Assembly: GCF_905404315.1 (NCBI RefSeq)
Contig: NC_066312.1
Location: 17,533,001 to 17,597,000 of the forward strand
DNA: 64,000 nucleotides
From: Leptidea sinapis
Taxonomy: Eukaryota; Arthropoda; Insecta; Lepidoptera; Pieridae
Direction of reading: 5' to 3'
How positions within the stretch are numbered: the stretch's first letter is position 1; every line of letters begins with the position of its first letter. The notes beneath the pieces are model-generated. The model had not been told where the DNA came from and made no database searches. It saw only the letters and a program-made list of their open reading frames with translations. The position numbers and the translations under genes were made by a program. This document shows, one piece after another, positions 11,310-21,899 of this stretch.

Positions 11310-11580
11310 TATGCGTAAATTGCGATCAAATATATTGTGATGTAGATCTCTTACCCCTCGTTTACATCAAGAAACATGTCAATAACTTGTTTTATACAAA
11401 ACTTGAAGAATACTTATCAAAGCATTATTATTTGTTTTTAGCATGTTAGCAATTGTTTGAAGCATACTTTCGTTCACACTGTGTTGCCAGTCAAGTAAAA
11501 CACATTTGCGTTCACATATAGGTCGATGACATGTTTGATACAGTCTGATACATTGACAGCGTAACTAACATGAACGAAAT

Positions 11581-11700
11581 TAGCGCTCAGAATTGGGTTT
11601 TTCGAGAATCCTGAGTGGCTCTGAATTGTAATGGGCAGGGCGTATCAATTACCATCAGCTGAACGTCTTGCTCGTCTCATCCCTTACTATCATAAAAAAA
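11581..11700 (-). repeat. Interspersed repeat family A, partial copy
   Basis: About 120 bp matching the 5' third of the family best seen at 38663-38990 (GAGACGAGCAGGACGTTCAG and GGTAATTGATACGCCCTGCC in complement). It is truncated in its internal hairpin. Confidence 0.75.
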
Positions 11701-11839
11701 GATATTCTTTCAATACTTTTAAAATCGTCTCGCAAACATCAGTAATGCATTGACTACTTTTTGCCTTTGATATCCGATGCAAATACAAAAAATAATAAGA
11801 ATCAGCAGTAGCTAGATACCTCAAGTAAACGGCTAACAA

Positions 11840-11950
11840 CGAGAAAAAGAGCGTACGCCTTCCTTAAAGGCCGGCAAAGCTCCTGTGATTCCTTGGGTGT
11901 TGCAAGAGAATGTGTGCGGCGGTGACCCTTAAGCTTGTTTGCCCTCCTTA
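11840..11950 (-). repeat. Interspersed repeat family B, partial copy
   Basis: Its complement matches 29722-29960, sharing ACATTCTCTTGCAACACC and GAATCACAGGAGC. No coding sense was recognised. The family is non-coding here and its class is unknown. Confidence 0.65.
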
Positions 11951-12727
11951 CTCATAAAAAAGAAAAAATTGCTCTGCTGGAGTGATGGCATCTCGGTGTA
12001 TTCTGCAAAAAATGTATGGTGCAACTTTTTCAAGCTAATTCTCCAAATTTACTGGTCTCATTCTAACAAAATTTCTGAATCCACTTCTGTCTTCTATTCT
12101 TACCTACATCATTCAATAAGAAATGAAAGGCTCCTTCTTGCCGTCGTCTCCTCAAAAATGATCGCGACCAGTACTTACGTGGATTCCTCGAATTTGCTTC
12201 ATTTTGTTTGATGTACAAGTATACTGCACTCATGAAGCAAAGTTCCTCAGTACTTTGCATTGTCAGTACCAGTAGTAAATTGAGCAGAAATAATCATTAA
12301 ACACGCTGACATGTCTACAATTTAGCTACAAGCCTACAACAAGTATAAAACATGAGTTCATATACATGTAGACAAGTAGAAGTTGACAAACACTTTCATC
12401 GGACAAGTTCCATACAAATTTTATCTACGACAAGTTTAATATTTTTATATTTTGAAAACATTGCATACAAATGTATGAAACTTGTCAAATACATGTATAA
12501 TACCTTGATGTAAATGAAGGGTTATATTACCTGGTAATTCTGTTCAAGGGACAGTAGTAACCTAAATTCCTTCTTATTAAGACGTAATAAGGTATTTTGT
12601 CAAATGATTATATTATTAAACATGACATTACATCTTGATGCATGAGATCACCATCAATGTTTTCAGTAGTTATTAGTAGTCAACGGAAACTAGTATATAG
12701 ATATAGATGTATTATATAAATATATTA
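11951..12727. other. No gene seen
   Basis: AT-rich DNA with short open frames on both strands and no recognisable motif. Confidence 0.5.
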
Positions 12728-12900
12728 TCTAATATATAAAATTCTCGTGTCATGGTGTTAAACATTGAACTCCTCCGAAACGGCTTGACAGATTCTCATG
12801 AAATTTTGAGTGCATATTGGGTAGGTCTGAGAATCGGACAACATCTATTTTTCATCCCACTAAATGTTAACGGTGGTCCACACGATTTTTTTTTAATATT
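12728..12900 (+). mobile_element. Helitron 5' end
   Basis: Starts TCTAATATATAAAATTC after an A and follows the first ~170 bp of the Helitron at 133 (GAACTCCTCCGAAACGGCTT, GAATCGGACAACATCTATTT). No matching 3' hairpin was found. The sequence passes into the inverted repeat at 12961. Confidence 0.6.
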
Positions 12901-12960
12901 TTTGACTTTTTTTTTAATTTGTTTGATTATGATTAAAAAATATAATTCTACAGTTAAAAA

Positions 12961-13098
12961 AAACCCCTACTTTTATGATGCCAATCGAAAGAATGGCCAA
13001 AAACTAATATCCTTTATTAGTAAAATTGTATTTTAAAAATAATCATTCATTCATAATAGGCCATTCTGTCGATTGGCATCATAAAAGTAGGGGTGTTT
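12961..13098. repeat. Long inverted repeat (hairpin)
   Basis: The left arm at 12961-12998 starts AAACCCCTACTTTTATGATG. The right arm at 13059-13098 is its reverse complement with about one mismatch and one indel over roughly 37 bp, around a ~60-bp AT-rich spacer. No coding content. Confidence 0.9.
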
Positions 13099-13099
13099 T

Positions 13100-14394
13100 T
13101 TTACGTTTAAGTCAGATTGATTCCCAGACGAGGCAAGTAATTTTTAGAAAATCTTCGAATGCAGAATTTCTAACTTTTAAAAATAACATAAAGTATTCTT
13201 TCAGTAAAATATCCTATCTACGATATTTAAGGTACTTTCCCTTCATGTCCCATAACTTTGGAACGCCCTGTATAGTGTATGTTCTATAGTGCAAGCAAGA
13301 GTCCGTTGGGCTGATCACTTTTGATTTTTTTGATCTACTTCGACATTAGCATGCATTTGAATTTAGGTCACTTACTACGTGCTCGACCAAGTGTCAAGAT
13401 AGTCCACATGTAGTGGATTAATGTAAAATGTCTTCGGTATGTTTGCAGTACAGGTAAGAGAGTGCACAATGCCTCTTACCTTACATCGTGACGGCGTTTA
13501 TTTATTTCACACGTTTTCCTACCACTACGACTATTTTTATATAGAGAGGGCTATAAATATGAGTATGAACTTGATAAATGCGAAAACAAAAATGTGTACG
13601 TATCGGGACGCCCGGCATAAGTGATAATTTAAAATAGTAAATTAAATTAGTTCATTAGTTGTATTATTTAATATTCAAAATGTTTAATTTGAGAATTTTT
13701 TTAACCTCAGCATATTTTTTGAAACCTTATTAAAGCAATTTTATTAAATTATAACGCTTAAAAATTGTTTTTAATTGATTTTTTTCTGACGGAAGTATCG
13801 CGTTACATAACGAAGTGATTTATCTTTTTGGTCTAAGTTATCACTTCAGAAAACAAATACGAAAATAAAATATGTCTTAAAGAAAACAGTAGGTACCTAT
13901 GTTATGTTTTACGTAGTACTTATATATTATGGTATCGACAGACAGGTAAGTCGTAAGATACCAAAAAATATCAATTTACAAATCTCTCCATCTACTTTTT
14001 AGTATTAAATCAAAGTTAAACTTATCTACGTATTGTGGGAATTTATCACAAAAGGTCTTTCAGGGAAATTAAATGATGAATGAAAATCAGAAAATGGGTA
14101 AACCATAGATTAATAAAACCTATTTGGCTTTTAATGGCTATGTATTAAATCCACTGTGTTATTGTTTTACCATTAGTAAACTTCAGAATCGTGGTACTAA
14201 AGTAAACCAATTTCGACCGAATAGGAAGTAATCTGTTAAGTGCTTATGTAGTACTCCTATTCAGCGCTTCTAAGTCTAGCTTTACTAAGTAAATCCGTAT
14301 TAATGTAAACGTAGCATACGTTTATCATAGCAAATACGGATGAATTTTGAAGGTTTTATTAACAACAACGCAGAGGTTTGTCCGAGGGTGAATT
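13100..14394. other. No gene seen
   Basis: Intron-like AT-rich DNA. A stretch near 13240-13275 ends AACGCCCTGTATA, which resembles the terminus of a TA-inserting DNA element, but no partner end was found. Confidence 0.4.
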
Positions 14395-14396
14395 AT

Positions 14397-14605
14397 AGTG
14401 CTTCACTATTATATTGTAACAATATTATATTGTTACAATATTATTTTATTGTTACATAACAATATTATATTGTAACAATATTATATTGTTACAATATTAT
14501 ATTGTAACAATATTATATTGTTACAATATTATTTTATTGTTACATAACAATGTTATATTGTAACAATATTATATTGCTACAATATTAAAAATATTATTAT
14601 ATTGT
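14397..14605. repeat. Self-complementary AT-rich tandem repeat
   Basis: Alternating blocks of ATTATATTGTAACAAT and its complement ATTGTTACAATATAAT run for about 200 bp. A higher-order block containing ATTTTATTGTTACATAACAA recurs 88 bp apart (14441 and 14529). Almost any sub-segment can fold back on a neighbour. Confidence 0.9.
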
Positions 14606-14958
14606 AACTCAAATGTGACAGGTCTTAGTGTTAATGTTTTCTGCCATATGAAACAAAAAGTGTGTACAGTAAATAAACATGACATATTTTAAGAAACTTA
14701 TATTAAATCTATGGTTTTTACAATGCGCGATGATGTAGTCTTTTGTCTTTTCGGTTATTGAATATGCTTTAAATAATCTGTTGATGAATCTCAGTCTAAA
14801 GCTGTAAGTAATACCACTGGCCTAGCCATGAAAACATATTTCTGAGATCACCTTTGCTCGTAGCGGCGTAGTAACGCTACGCCGCTTCATGTTACAGTAA
14901 TAATCAGCTACCATTTATTATTTAATATAAGAAGTGCCCTCCCATTTCTCGCTAAACT
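14606..14958. other. No gene; one short GC hairpin
   Basis: Contains a perfect 10-bp stem, AGCGGCGTAG / CTACGCCGCT, with a 5-nt loop at about 14861-14885. Otherwise nothing recognisable. Confidence 0.45.
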
Positions 14959-15255
14959 TTTTTTTATGAAATTAAGGGATGAGACGAGCAGGACGTTCAG
15001 TTGATGGTATTTTATACGCCCTGCCCATTACAATGCAGTGCCGCTCAGGATTATTGAAAAACACAAAAATATAGTGCTCATCATCTCGAGACATAAAATG
15101 TTAAGTCTTATTTGCCCAGTAATTTCACTAGCAACGGCGCCCTTCAGACCAAAACACAATAATGTTTACGGCATGCTGCTCCACGGTAGAAATAGACACC
15201 GTTGTGGTACCTATAATCTAACCGACATCCTGTGCATAGGAGCCTCTCACTGGTA
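14959..15255 (+). repeat. Interspersed repeat family A copy
   Basis: Nearly full-length copy from the T-rich start (TTTTTTTATGAAATTAAGGG) through GACGAGCAGGACGTTCAG to the CTCTCACTGG end. The internal hairpin is partly decayed. Confidence 0.8.
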
Positions 15256-15359
15256 CCTAAAATTAGTAATAGAAAATATTACAATTTCACACGGCAGATG
15301 TTGTTTTGTGATCCACAATAAAAAACCAATGAAGGGATAAACAAATTAAACAATTTTTT

Positions 15360-15560
15360 TTACTCTACACTAATAAATGAGGAGCCGGTTTTTTTGTTCA
15401 GTTATACTACGAAAACTACTGAACCGATCGTAATAATACTTACACCATAAGATGCAGCGTGTTTCGGAGAAGGTTTTAGTATATAATATGTGATTACTTA
15501 TCTGAAACCTATATTTTTTGAGTTCGGAATACCTATATTTTCGCAATACAAATTATTCAG
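15360..15560 (+). repeat. Possible Helitron-derived fragment
   Basis: The start CACTAATAAATGAGGAGCCG and the later ACTGAACCGATCGTAATAAT resemble 5' regions of Lepidopteran Helitrons, which often contain a (ACT)GAACCGAT block. No 3' hairpin end was seen. Confidence 0.35.
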
Positions 15561-15614
15561 TCAATAACATATCATTACATAATATGACAATTCATACAAT
15601 GAGGGTCAGCACAT

Positions 15615-15850
15615 GTTATCAAAGTCAAAGACAAATAAAATTTATTCAATTAGCCTTAAACTAAACCCTTTTGAATTGTCACTACAAATTATTTCTTTTA
15701 AATTACTGAATGTACTATATGTTCGTAAAAGTTAAGCTCGTGAGAAGAACATACAAGAAACTCAACGGCCACTCTTCAATCAAATTGTTTTACAAGGGCT
15801 GTAATATATTAGTAATTGCATCCAACAAATATAGTGATTTCTTAACTATA
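15615..15850 (+). repeat. LINE 3'-end-like repeat
   Basis: TCAAAGTCAAAGACAAATAA and GAGAAGAACATACAAGAAAC fall in the order seen in a very common Lepidopteran repeat tail (from memory). Non-coding, with class not certain. Confidence 0.35.
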
Positions 15851-16019
15851 ACAGGTTGACCTGGCACCACAAGCAGCACACCCATTCACGAGTTGACGCA
15901 TGTACCAGCCATCGTTCCCTTCGCACATATTTGAGGGAACTTATGATAAATATTACAAAATTAATGCTCACAAAGCAAGCCCACAAATGATTCTATATAG
16001 TGCAATTACAGTGGATATA

Positions 16020-16385
16020 TCTTAATATATATAAATTACGTGACACGTTGTTGGTCCGCGATGGACTCCTAAACTAATGAACGGATTTTAATGGGGATTA
16101 CTTCATGGAGTGCAGTTTGGTCCAACTTGAGAGATAGGATAGTTTTTATTTCGATTTGGGACCCATAATTATTTTTATTTTCAATATTTATTTTGTATGG
16201 ACATATTTTCTATGAGAGAATTTAGTGACGCACGGTTTGACAGTTCCGCTGTGGAACAATTTTATTGTAACAACAAGGAGAATTTTTTACGAAATAATTC
16301 TTGATGTTTTGAAATATTATTGGCAAATTCCTATAAAACAGTGTTTTTTTATTATCTACAGAACAACGTCTGTCGAGTCAGCTAG
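16020..16385 (+). mobile_element. Non-autonomous Helitron, 366 bp
   Basis: Host A at 16019, then TCTTAATATATATAAATTAC. It ends with a short hairpin (ACAG / CTGT around AACAACGT), GAGTCAGCTAG and host T at 16386. This is a textbook A^T insertion with a CTAG terminus. A diverged second copy lies at 54559-54932. Confidence 0.85.
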
Positions 16386-16386
16386 T

Positions 16387-17457
16387 ATAATATACTTTCA
16401 AGACAAGACTCGATAGAAAACTCAAGTTTTTTCCAGTACTGGCCGTCGATCTGCATAGCAATATATCAAATTAATTGCCCAAAGCCTTTTTCGTTCATAA
16501 CTTGTTAAAATATAAGAATAAAAATATAAACAATAAGAGCAAAGTTGTGGCGTTCCTTTTGTGCTCAAAACACCAGGCCACAGGCTGTGAGACTCAAATT
16601 ATTTCGTCTTCAGGTGTAGCATTTATAAATTTATTAATGTCAGGGATAAGGCACTTCTTTGATTTGTAGTTTTGGCTGTCATGAGAATAAGTGAGTACTA
16701 ATAAATACAAGAGTGATACTTATATTTCCAAAGATTAAAAAAGGCTCAAAGTTCTCAGACAGATGTTTATATTATAAACTTAGAAAAAGCTATGGATAAT
16801 ACAATAAAAAAAAACAATCGTATGATTTTTTGCTTTATTGTTATTTATTTGTTAATTATAAAATTATTAGAACTTTAATAATTACATCAAGAATTCATCA
16901 ACAGCATTCCCTGTAGAATTTTCATTTAAATCTCGGAGTTTATATCGAACAAAGAAGAGTCGAAACAACGAGAATTTTAAATATAAATGATGATGAATAT
17001 AATAATAGGTCTGTCATATTATATCGTAATAAACGTCCGAATCTTATTTTTCGATTAAATTGGTATATCTATAGAGTTTTACTTTCTAAACCGTTATCTT
17101 TAAATTATTTTGTCTTCAGCAGTGCTATTGAGATATAAGAGATTTTCTTTAAGTTCACAACGGGTCTTGGACCAGAAGTAAGTAAGTTTCAGAATCGGTA
17201 GGAAGCTTAGAGAGCTTCATAATGACTGTTTCTCTTTTTGATTTCACAAACGATTCTTTTTTACTCTATATCTTTCTTGTCATCATTTAGTAGAAATAAA
17301 AAGTCCTACATAAATATAATTATTTATTGGTAGTCTCTTCTATTTCTAGTAAGGACACAATGGTGATAATTGGTTTTCGCGGCTGTCACTATGTCACATT
17401 CACCTGTGAGCAATTTCAAGTCGCCTTACTTAAGGCACTATTTAAATTAGAAAGATA
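16387..17457. other. No gene seen
   Basis: AT-rich intron-like DNA with no motif, repeat or RNA gene recognised. Confidence 0.5.
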
Positions 17458-17738
17458 TTTTTTTTATGAAAATTAGGGACGAGACGAACAGGACATTCAG
17501 CTGATGGTAATTGATACGCCCCGCCCATTACTACGCAGCTCAGGATTCTTAAAAGACCCCAAAAAATCTAAACGACACTAAAATTGCGCTTGTCACCTTG
17601 AGACATAGGATGTTAAGTCTCATTTGCCCAACAATTTCACTAGCTACAGCGAATATCAGACCAAAACACAGTAATGTGTACATTACTGCTTCACGGCAGA
17701 AATAGGCACCGTTGCGGTACCCATAATCTAGCCGGCCG
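17458..17738 (+). repeat. Interspersed repeat family A copy
   Basis: Matches the family from its T-rich start to the ATAATCTAGCCGGC segment; the last ~25 bp are missing. It is diverged, e.g. ATTACTACGCAG replaces ATTACAATGCAG. Confidence 0.75.
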
Positions 17739-17819
17739 GCCCATATTATTATGCATGCAAAGTTATTTTAAAAACAAGTCAAGCATTTTTGTGCAGAAAT
17801 TATCATTTCATGAAGTCAA

Positions 17820-17980
17820 AATTATAAAGCAGACCAGCTATACACCGCTAGTGACACTCATAAAGTGGACCACCTATACAAAACTAGTATGACTTATAAA
17901 GTGAACCACCACTTGAGAAACTTATAAAGAAGACCACCCCTACGCACCACTAGTGAAACTTATAAAATAGACCACCTGTA
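17820..17980. repeat. Short tandem repeat, about four diverged units
   Basis: Units of roughly 35-50 bp share TTATAAAGTGGACCACC followed by a TACACCACTAGTGA-like string. The first unit joins the end of the family A copy region. Confidence 0.65.
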
Positions 17981-18789
17981 TCGTAATTATATAATTTTCA
18001 ATAATTAATTAATTATACCTACATTTTTTTTACCAAAACAAAGTTCGGGCTATGTAGATCGTAAATATGTATTAGTCAATATTTGTATACTGGAAAATAA
18101 CAGAATGATTAAATTCATTAATATTATTCTTTTCTTTTTGCATAAATGTGTTCAGTAATGGTAATGATAAATCCAGATTTTTTGTATTTATCGGCATTGT
18201 TATGAGAAGCAATCCATATTCTAGAATGAAAAGTATAAAATACTTTCAAGATAACAATACAAACGTGAAAAATATATTTTAAAACAAGGTTACAAAAAAT
18301 AACAATGTGACGTGTTTTTGATGTTGGGACTAATAGACGTAAAACTAAAAAACTGAAATATGTATTTTGTTTTTAATTTATTTAATATACTTAATATGAA
18401 AATAAAAGCAACAGTAAAAATCACAAACCAAGATGTATTATTAAAATGATTTCAATCTTGTTTCTTTTTTTAATAAACGGTTAAAGTTTAATAAAGTTAA
18501 ATATCGCTTATGGCACATTCATCGCTAATTTTAGATTGAGTATAGAAATTGCAGTTAGATCACAGAAAAAGAAAATGATTTATGAATTAACTTCTGAAAT
18601 CGTAATTTGTAATAAAAATAAAAATAAACAGTAATCAATATAGTATCTGTTACTTTATACAGTTACATATTTTGAAATTCATTAAAAATTATCACCAATC
18701 TCAAAAATTATTATCAATAATGAAACATGCACAAATCCATGGAATAAGTCTAATAAGTCTTCATTGTCAATCTTATGGATTATTTAAGA
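17981..18789. other. No gene seen
   Basis: Very AT-rich DNA with no recognisable coding or repeat signal. Confidence 0.5.
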
Positions 18790-19260
18790 GACTACACATT
18801 ATAGTGGCGCTTAAAGCATACCATCAACACTTTTCATAAATCATAATCTACTGGATCAAGATTATATATATATTGTGTCTAGAGATGTCCAGTCTTAAGC
18901 TCTGATGATGTCAGAAGCGCTTTTTTCCAACCAAGCATGGATTGATTTTTATTAGCCTGTGCTGGGTCTTGCTGGAAAAATTATTCTTGGTTATGGAACA
19001 TGTTTTTGTAATCAATAATTGTAATTTAATACATATGGGCCGATTGATACCTTTTTCACAAAAATATATATATAAATATAGTCTTACTCAGATAGCTACC
19101 CGAACTAAACATCATTGAAGTCGGATAATGCCCATACTTTGCTGATTTTAATTGTGAAGATTCTACAGAACATGGTCATCCTGCTTGTTAAAATGTTGTT
19201 CGATACTAAAAAAATCTCGTAAGTAAAAAAAAATAGCTGTAAAATCCCTTTTTACTGCAG
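18790..19260 (-). pseudogene. maT-like transposase, C-terminal half (split by the DD41D element)
   Basis: Reading leftward: FSIEQHFNKQDDHV, then with frame changes KYGHYPTSMMF, FLCEKGIN, QQDPAQANKNQSMLGW and LDPVDYDL. The order matches a Tc1/mariner relative whose usual motifs are FNKQNDRV, QQDSAPAH and LNPLDYDLW (DD37D maT type, recalled). Stops and frameshifts are numerous. The N-terminal half of the same protein lies on the far side of the DD41D insertion, at 21690-21897. Confidence 0.65.
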
Positions 19261-19286
19261 TACCATTCCTTTATATATTATATATA

Positions 19287-19708
19287 CAGGGTGTCCCGTA
19301 ATCAGTGGACCAACGGGATACCCGTGATAGGGGTGGTCATCATCTATCGAAAACACCAAATTTTACTGTTCTAGGGCCAGTAGTTCAAAAGATATGATTT
19401 TTTAAGCATTATTTTGAAAATTCTACCCTTATCAACACAAAAGTTGAAAAAAAATATTTTTTATTTTTATTTTGCCCTGTTTCTTAACTTAAGGTGGCTG
19501 AGGAAACATGTGTCTTCACAATTAAATCCATTTTTGTGAATAAATATTGCCAAATTAAAAATTAAAAACCAAAACATGCGCAAATATCAAATAACTAAAT
19601 TTGCAACGTGATGTTTGAAGCAAGCTAGTGCAAAAAAAATGTATGACAGCCTTGCGGACCATTATTTAAAAAACATCTGCAGTTCATACTGATTCCAAAA
19701 AGGTATAA
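19287..19708 (+). repeat. Left terminal inverted repeat of the DD41D element (~422 bp)
   Basis: Pairs with 21262-21684. Most Tc1/mariner elements have TIRs of tens of bases, so this length is unusual. It ends 121 bp from the transposase stop codon. The TIR itself shows no long frame. Confidence 0.95.
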
Positions 19709-19829
19709 TTAATCATTATTGTGAAACAATAAAAGACAATAATTATTTTAAATCAACATTAGATAGCAATTTCTTGGCGGAATTTACAATAAAACAAAAG
19801 TAAATAGTTAGAATTTTTTTATTTATTTC

Positions 19830-20897
19830 TTATAATAAATGTTCGAAATGTCTTCCTCTTACTCTAAGGCATAGCCGGCATCTTCTTATAAAATTTCTTT
19901 TTAAACTTTTTAACGCCCTTTCATTATTTTTGACTTTTTCACTCACCACATTCAGTTTTTGTCTTAGCTGTCTTTCGTTATCGTTAACGGTTTCATATAC
20001 GGATTCTTTAAAATATCCCCATAAAAAATAATCCAATGGATTAAGATCAGGTGATCGAGCTGGCCATGGGATTGTACCTCCTCGTCCAATCCACCTACTT
20101 GGGTAAGACTCGTTTAAATATTCCCTCACTTGTCTGCAATAATGAGCGGGTGCGCCATCATGCTGTAACCACATCCTCTCACATACCTCCTGTGGTACAT
20201 TTGCTAATAAATTACTTAAGTCATTTCTTAAAAATTGCAAGTACCGAGCACCATTAAGCCTCGGTGGGAGCTCAAATGGACCAATAAGTTTACCATCTAA
20301 GATTCCAGCCCACAAATTGACTCCAAACTGGTGCTGGAATCTATCTTCTCGTACAATACGTGGATTCACAACAGCCCATTCATGTAAATTATGAATGTTA
20401 AACACTCCAACTCTTTTAAAACACGATTCATCGCTCCATAATATTGAATTGAAAAATAGTGGATCTTGTCGGCATCGGCGAAGCATCTCTGCACAAAAAT
20501 CTATCCTCCGTTGATAATCAGCAGGTAATAGTGCCTGCACTCGTTGAATATGATAAGGGTATAAACTGTTTCTTTTTAAAATGCGATGTACTGTTGTTTT
20601 TGCTATACCAGTACGTCTTGAAATACGACGAACACTCGTAGAAGGTTCTTCTGTCACTTCGGCCAGTATTTGAAGTTCATCGACTCTTCTAGGTCTTCCC
20701 ACGTTGTTTGCAGCTCCGGGAATTCTGCCTTCTAAATACGCGTTATTTACACGGAGAAAAATTCGATGATCCGGATAGCGGTCGCGATTAGGATAGCGCT
20801 CACGATACGTACGGGCTGCTTGCCGAGCGTTTGCATTACACAGACCGTAAATAAAATACATCTCAGCATATTCACGAGGAGTATAGGTATTAGGCAT
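19830..20897 (-). CDS. DD41D Tc1/mariner-superfamily transposase, intact, 355 aa
   Basis: Cut-and-paste DNA transposase that would bind the element ends and move the element into TA targets. The ATG at 20897 (MPNTYTPREYAEMYF) is the first true ATG; the frame is open six codons farther upstream without one. Residues about 5-55 look like the DUF4817 helix-turn-helix domain common in insect transposases. An AT-hook-like GRPRR follows at 67-71 and a second helix-turn-helix at about 85-115 (TGIAKTTVHRILKR). Catalytic residues: D156 in LWSDESCF, D247 in LQHDGAPAHY, D289 in SPDLNPLDYF. There are 41 residues between the second and third, hence DD41D. No stop or frameshift interrupts it, and its length is normal for the superfamily. 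The C-terminus is basic. Whether it is expressed cannot be told from sequence. Confidence 0.93.
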   Translation of the reverse strand: MPNTYTPREYAEMYFIYGLCNANARQAARTYRERYPNRDRYPDHRIFLRVNNAYLEGRIPGAANNVGRPRRVDELQILAEVTEEPSTSVRRISRRTGIAKTTVHRILKRNSLYPYHIQRVQALLPADYQRRIDFCAEMLRRCRQDPLFFNSILWSDESCFKRVGVFNIHNLHEWAVVNPRIVREDRFQHQFGVNLWAGILDGKLIGPFELPPRLNGARYLQFLRNDLSNLLANVPQEVCERMWLQHDGAPAHYCRQVREYLNESYPSRWIGRGGTIPWPARSPDLNPLDYFLWGYFKESVYETVNDNERQLRQKLNVVSEKVKNNERALKSLKRNFIRRCRLCLRVRGRHFEHLL

Positions 20898-21261
20898 TTT
20901 ATAAAATCCGGGCAAACAGTATCCAAATCACAAAGACAAACAAGGTCCAATTCAAGCGTCAGTCACCAAAAAAAAGAGTCGTAATGGTAGCGAAGTAAAA
21001 AACACGTGTGCAGCTACGAGCTATGAGCAAGTCTCTGATGAAACTAAGAATAATTTGAAAAATTAGGGTGTGGGGATCATAGGCGTCGGCCAATAGGACC
21101 CCGTAAACGAAAAAGGTACCTGAGCGAGAAAGAGATAGCATATTGTGTTATCTCTCTCTCGATAACAAAATAATTCTCAGAATAGATAGCGCTTAAATGT
21201 TTCTCGCAATTGGAGTCTAAAATTGGTTATTAAGTTATTTTTTTTGTAAAATGTAATATTG

Positions 21262-21684
21262 TTATACCTTTTTGGAATCAGTATGAACTGCAGATGTTTT
21301 TTAAATAATGGTCCGCAAGGCTGTCATACATTTTTTTTGCACTAGCTTGCTTCAAACATCACGTTGCAAATTTAGTTATTTGATATTTGCGCATGTTTTG
21401 GTTTTTAATTTTTAATTTGGCAATATTTATTCACAAAAATGGATTTAATTGTGAAGACACATGTTTCCTCAGCCACCTTAAGTTAAGAAACAGGGCAAAA
21501 TAAAAATAAAAAATATTTTTTTTTCAACTTTTGTGTTGATAAGGGTAGAATTTTCAAAATAATGCTTAAAAAATCATATCTTTTGAACTACTGGCCCTAG
21601 AACAGTAAAATTTGGTGTTTTCGAGAGATGATGACCACCCCTATCACGGGTATCCCGTTGGTCCACTGATTACGGGACACCCTG
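21262..21684 (-). repeat. Right terminal inverted repeat of the DD41D element (~423 bp)
   Basis: Reverse complement of 19287-19708 with one substitution and one extra base in a T-run. About 360 bp lie between its inner edge and the transposase ATG, room for a promoter. Confidence 0.95.
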
Positions 21685-21689
21685 TATAT

Positions 21690-21897
21690 ACATTTACACC
21701 ACATCACACCAGCTAAAATACTATGTGAACGGCCAGATCATTCTCTAATACAAAACTTTTTCCAATGAACTATCTGAACCGAGTAAACAAACCTTCAGCT
21801 AATATTAAACGATTTAAGAGTTGTAATAATTCCATTTGGTTTCATACCTTTGTGTTATGCTATCACAGCAATTCAGTCTCTTTATCACCTATGCCAT
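21690..21897 (-). pseudogene. maT-like transposase, N-terminal part (split by the DD41D element)
   Basis: Complement from 21897 gives RLNCCDS.../IAVIA*HKG, then RFVYSVQ and SGRSHS. This parallels IAVIALHK, KMFVYWSIN and SGRPRS in the better-kept fragment at 27192-27566. Together with 18790-19260 it forms one older element interrupted at a TA by the DD41D transposon. Confidence 0.55.
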
Positions 21898-21899
21898 TT

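Larger units (their letters stand above)
19287..21684 (-). mobile_element. DD41D Tc1/mariner-like transposon, complete (2398 bp)
   Basis: Bounded by CAGGGTGTCCCGTAATCAGT and its complement, flanked by TA on both sides (19285-19286 and 21685-21686). It carries terminal inverted repeats of about 422 bp and one intact transposase on the minus strand. In the full TIR only one substitution (near 19346) and one A-run length change were noticed, so the insertion looks young. It sits inside an older maT-like element. The aspartate spacing fits the rosa/Visitor type (DD41D), named from memory. Confidence 0.93.

Noticed and set aside
13240..13275. Terminal repeat of a Tc1-like element (AACGCCCTGTATA)
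   Set aside because: No matching inverted end with TA was found on either side within a reasonable distance.
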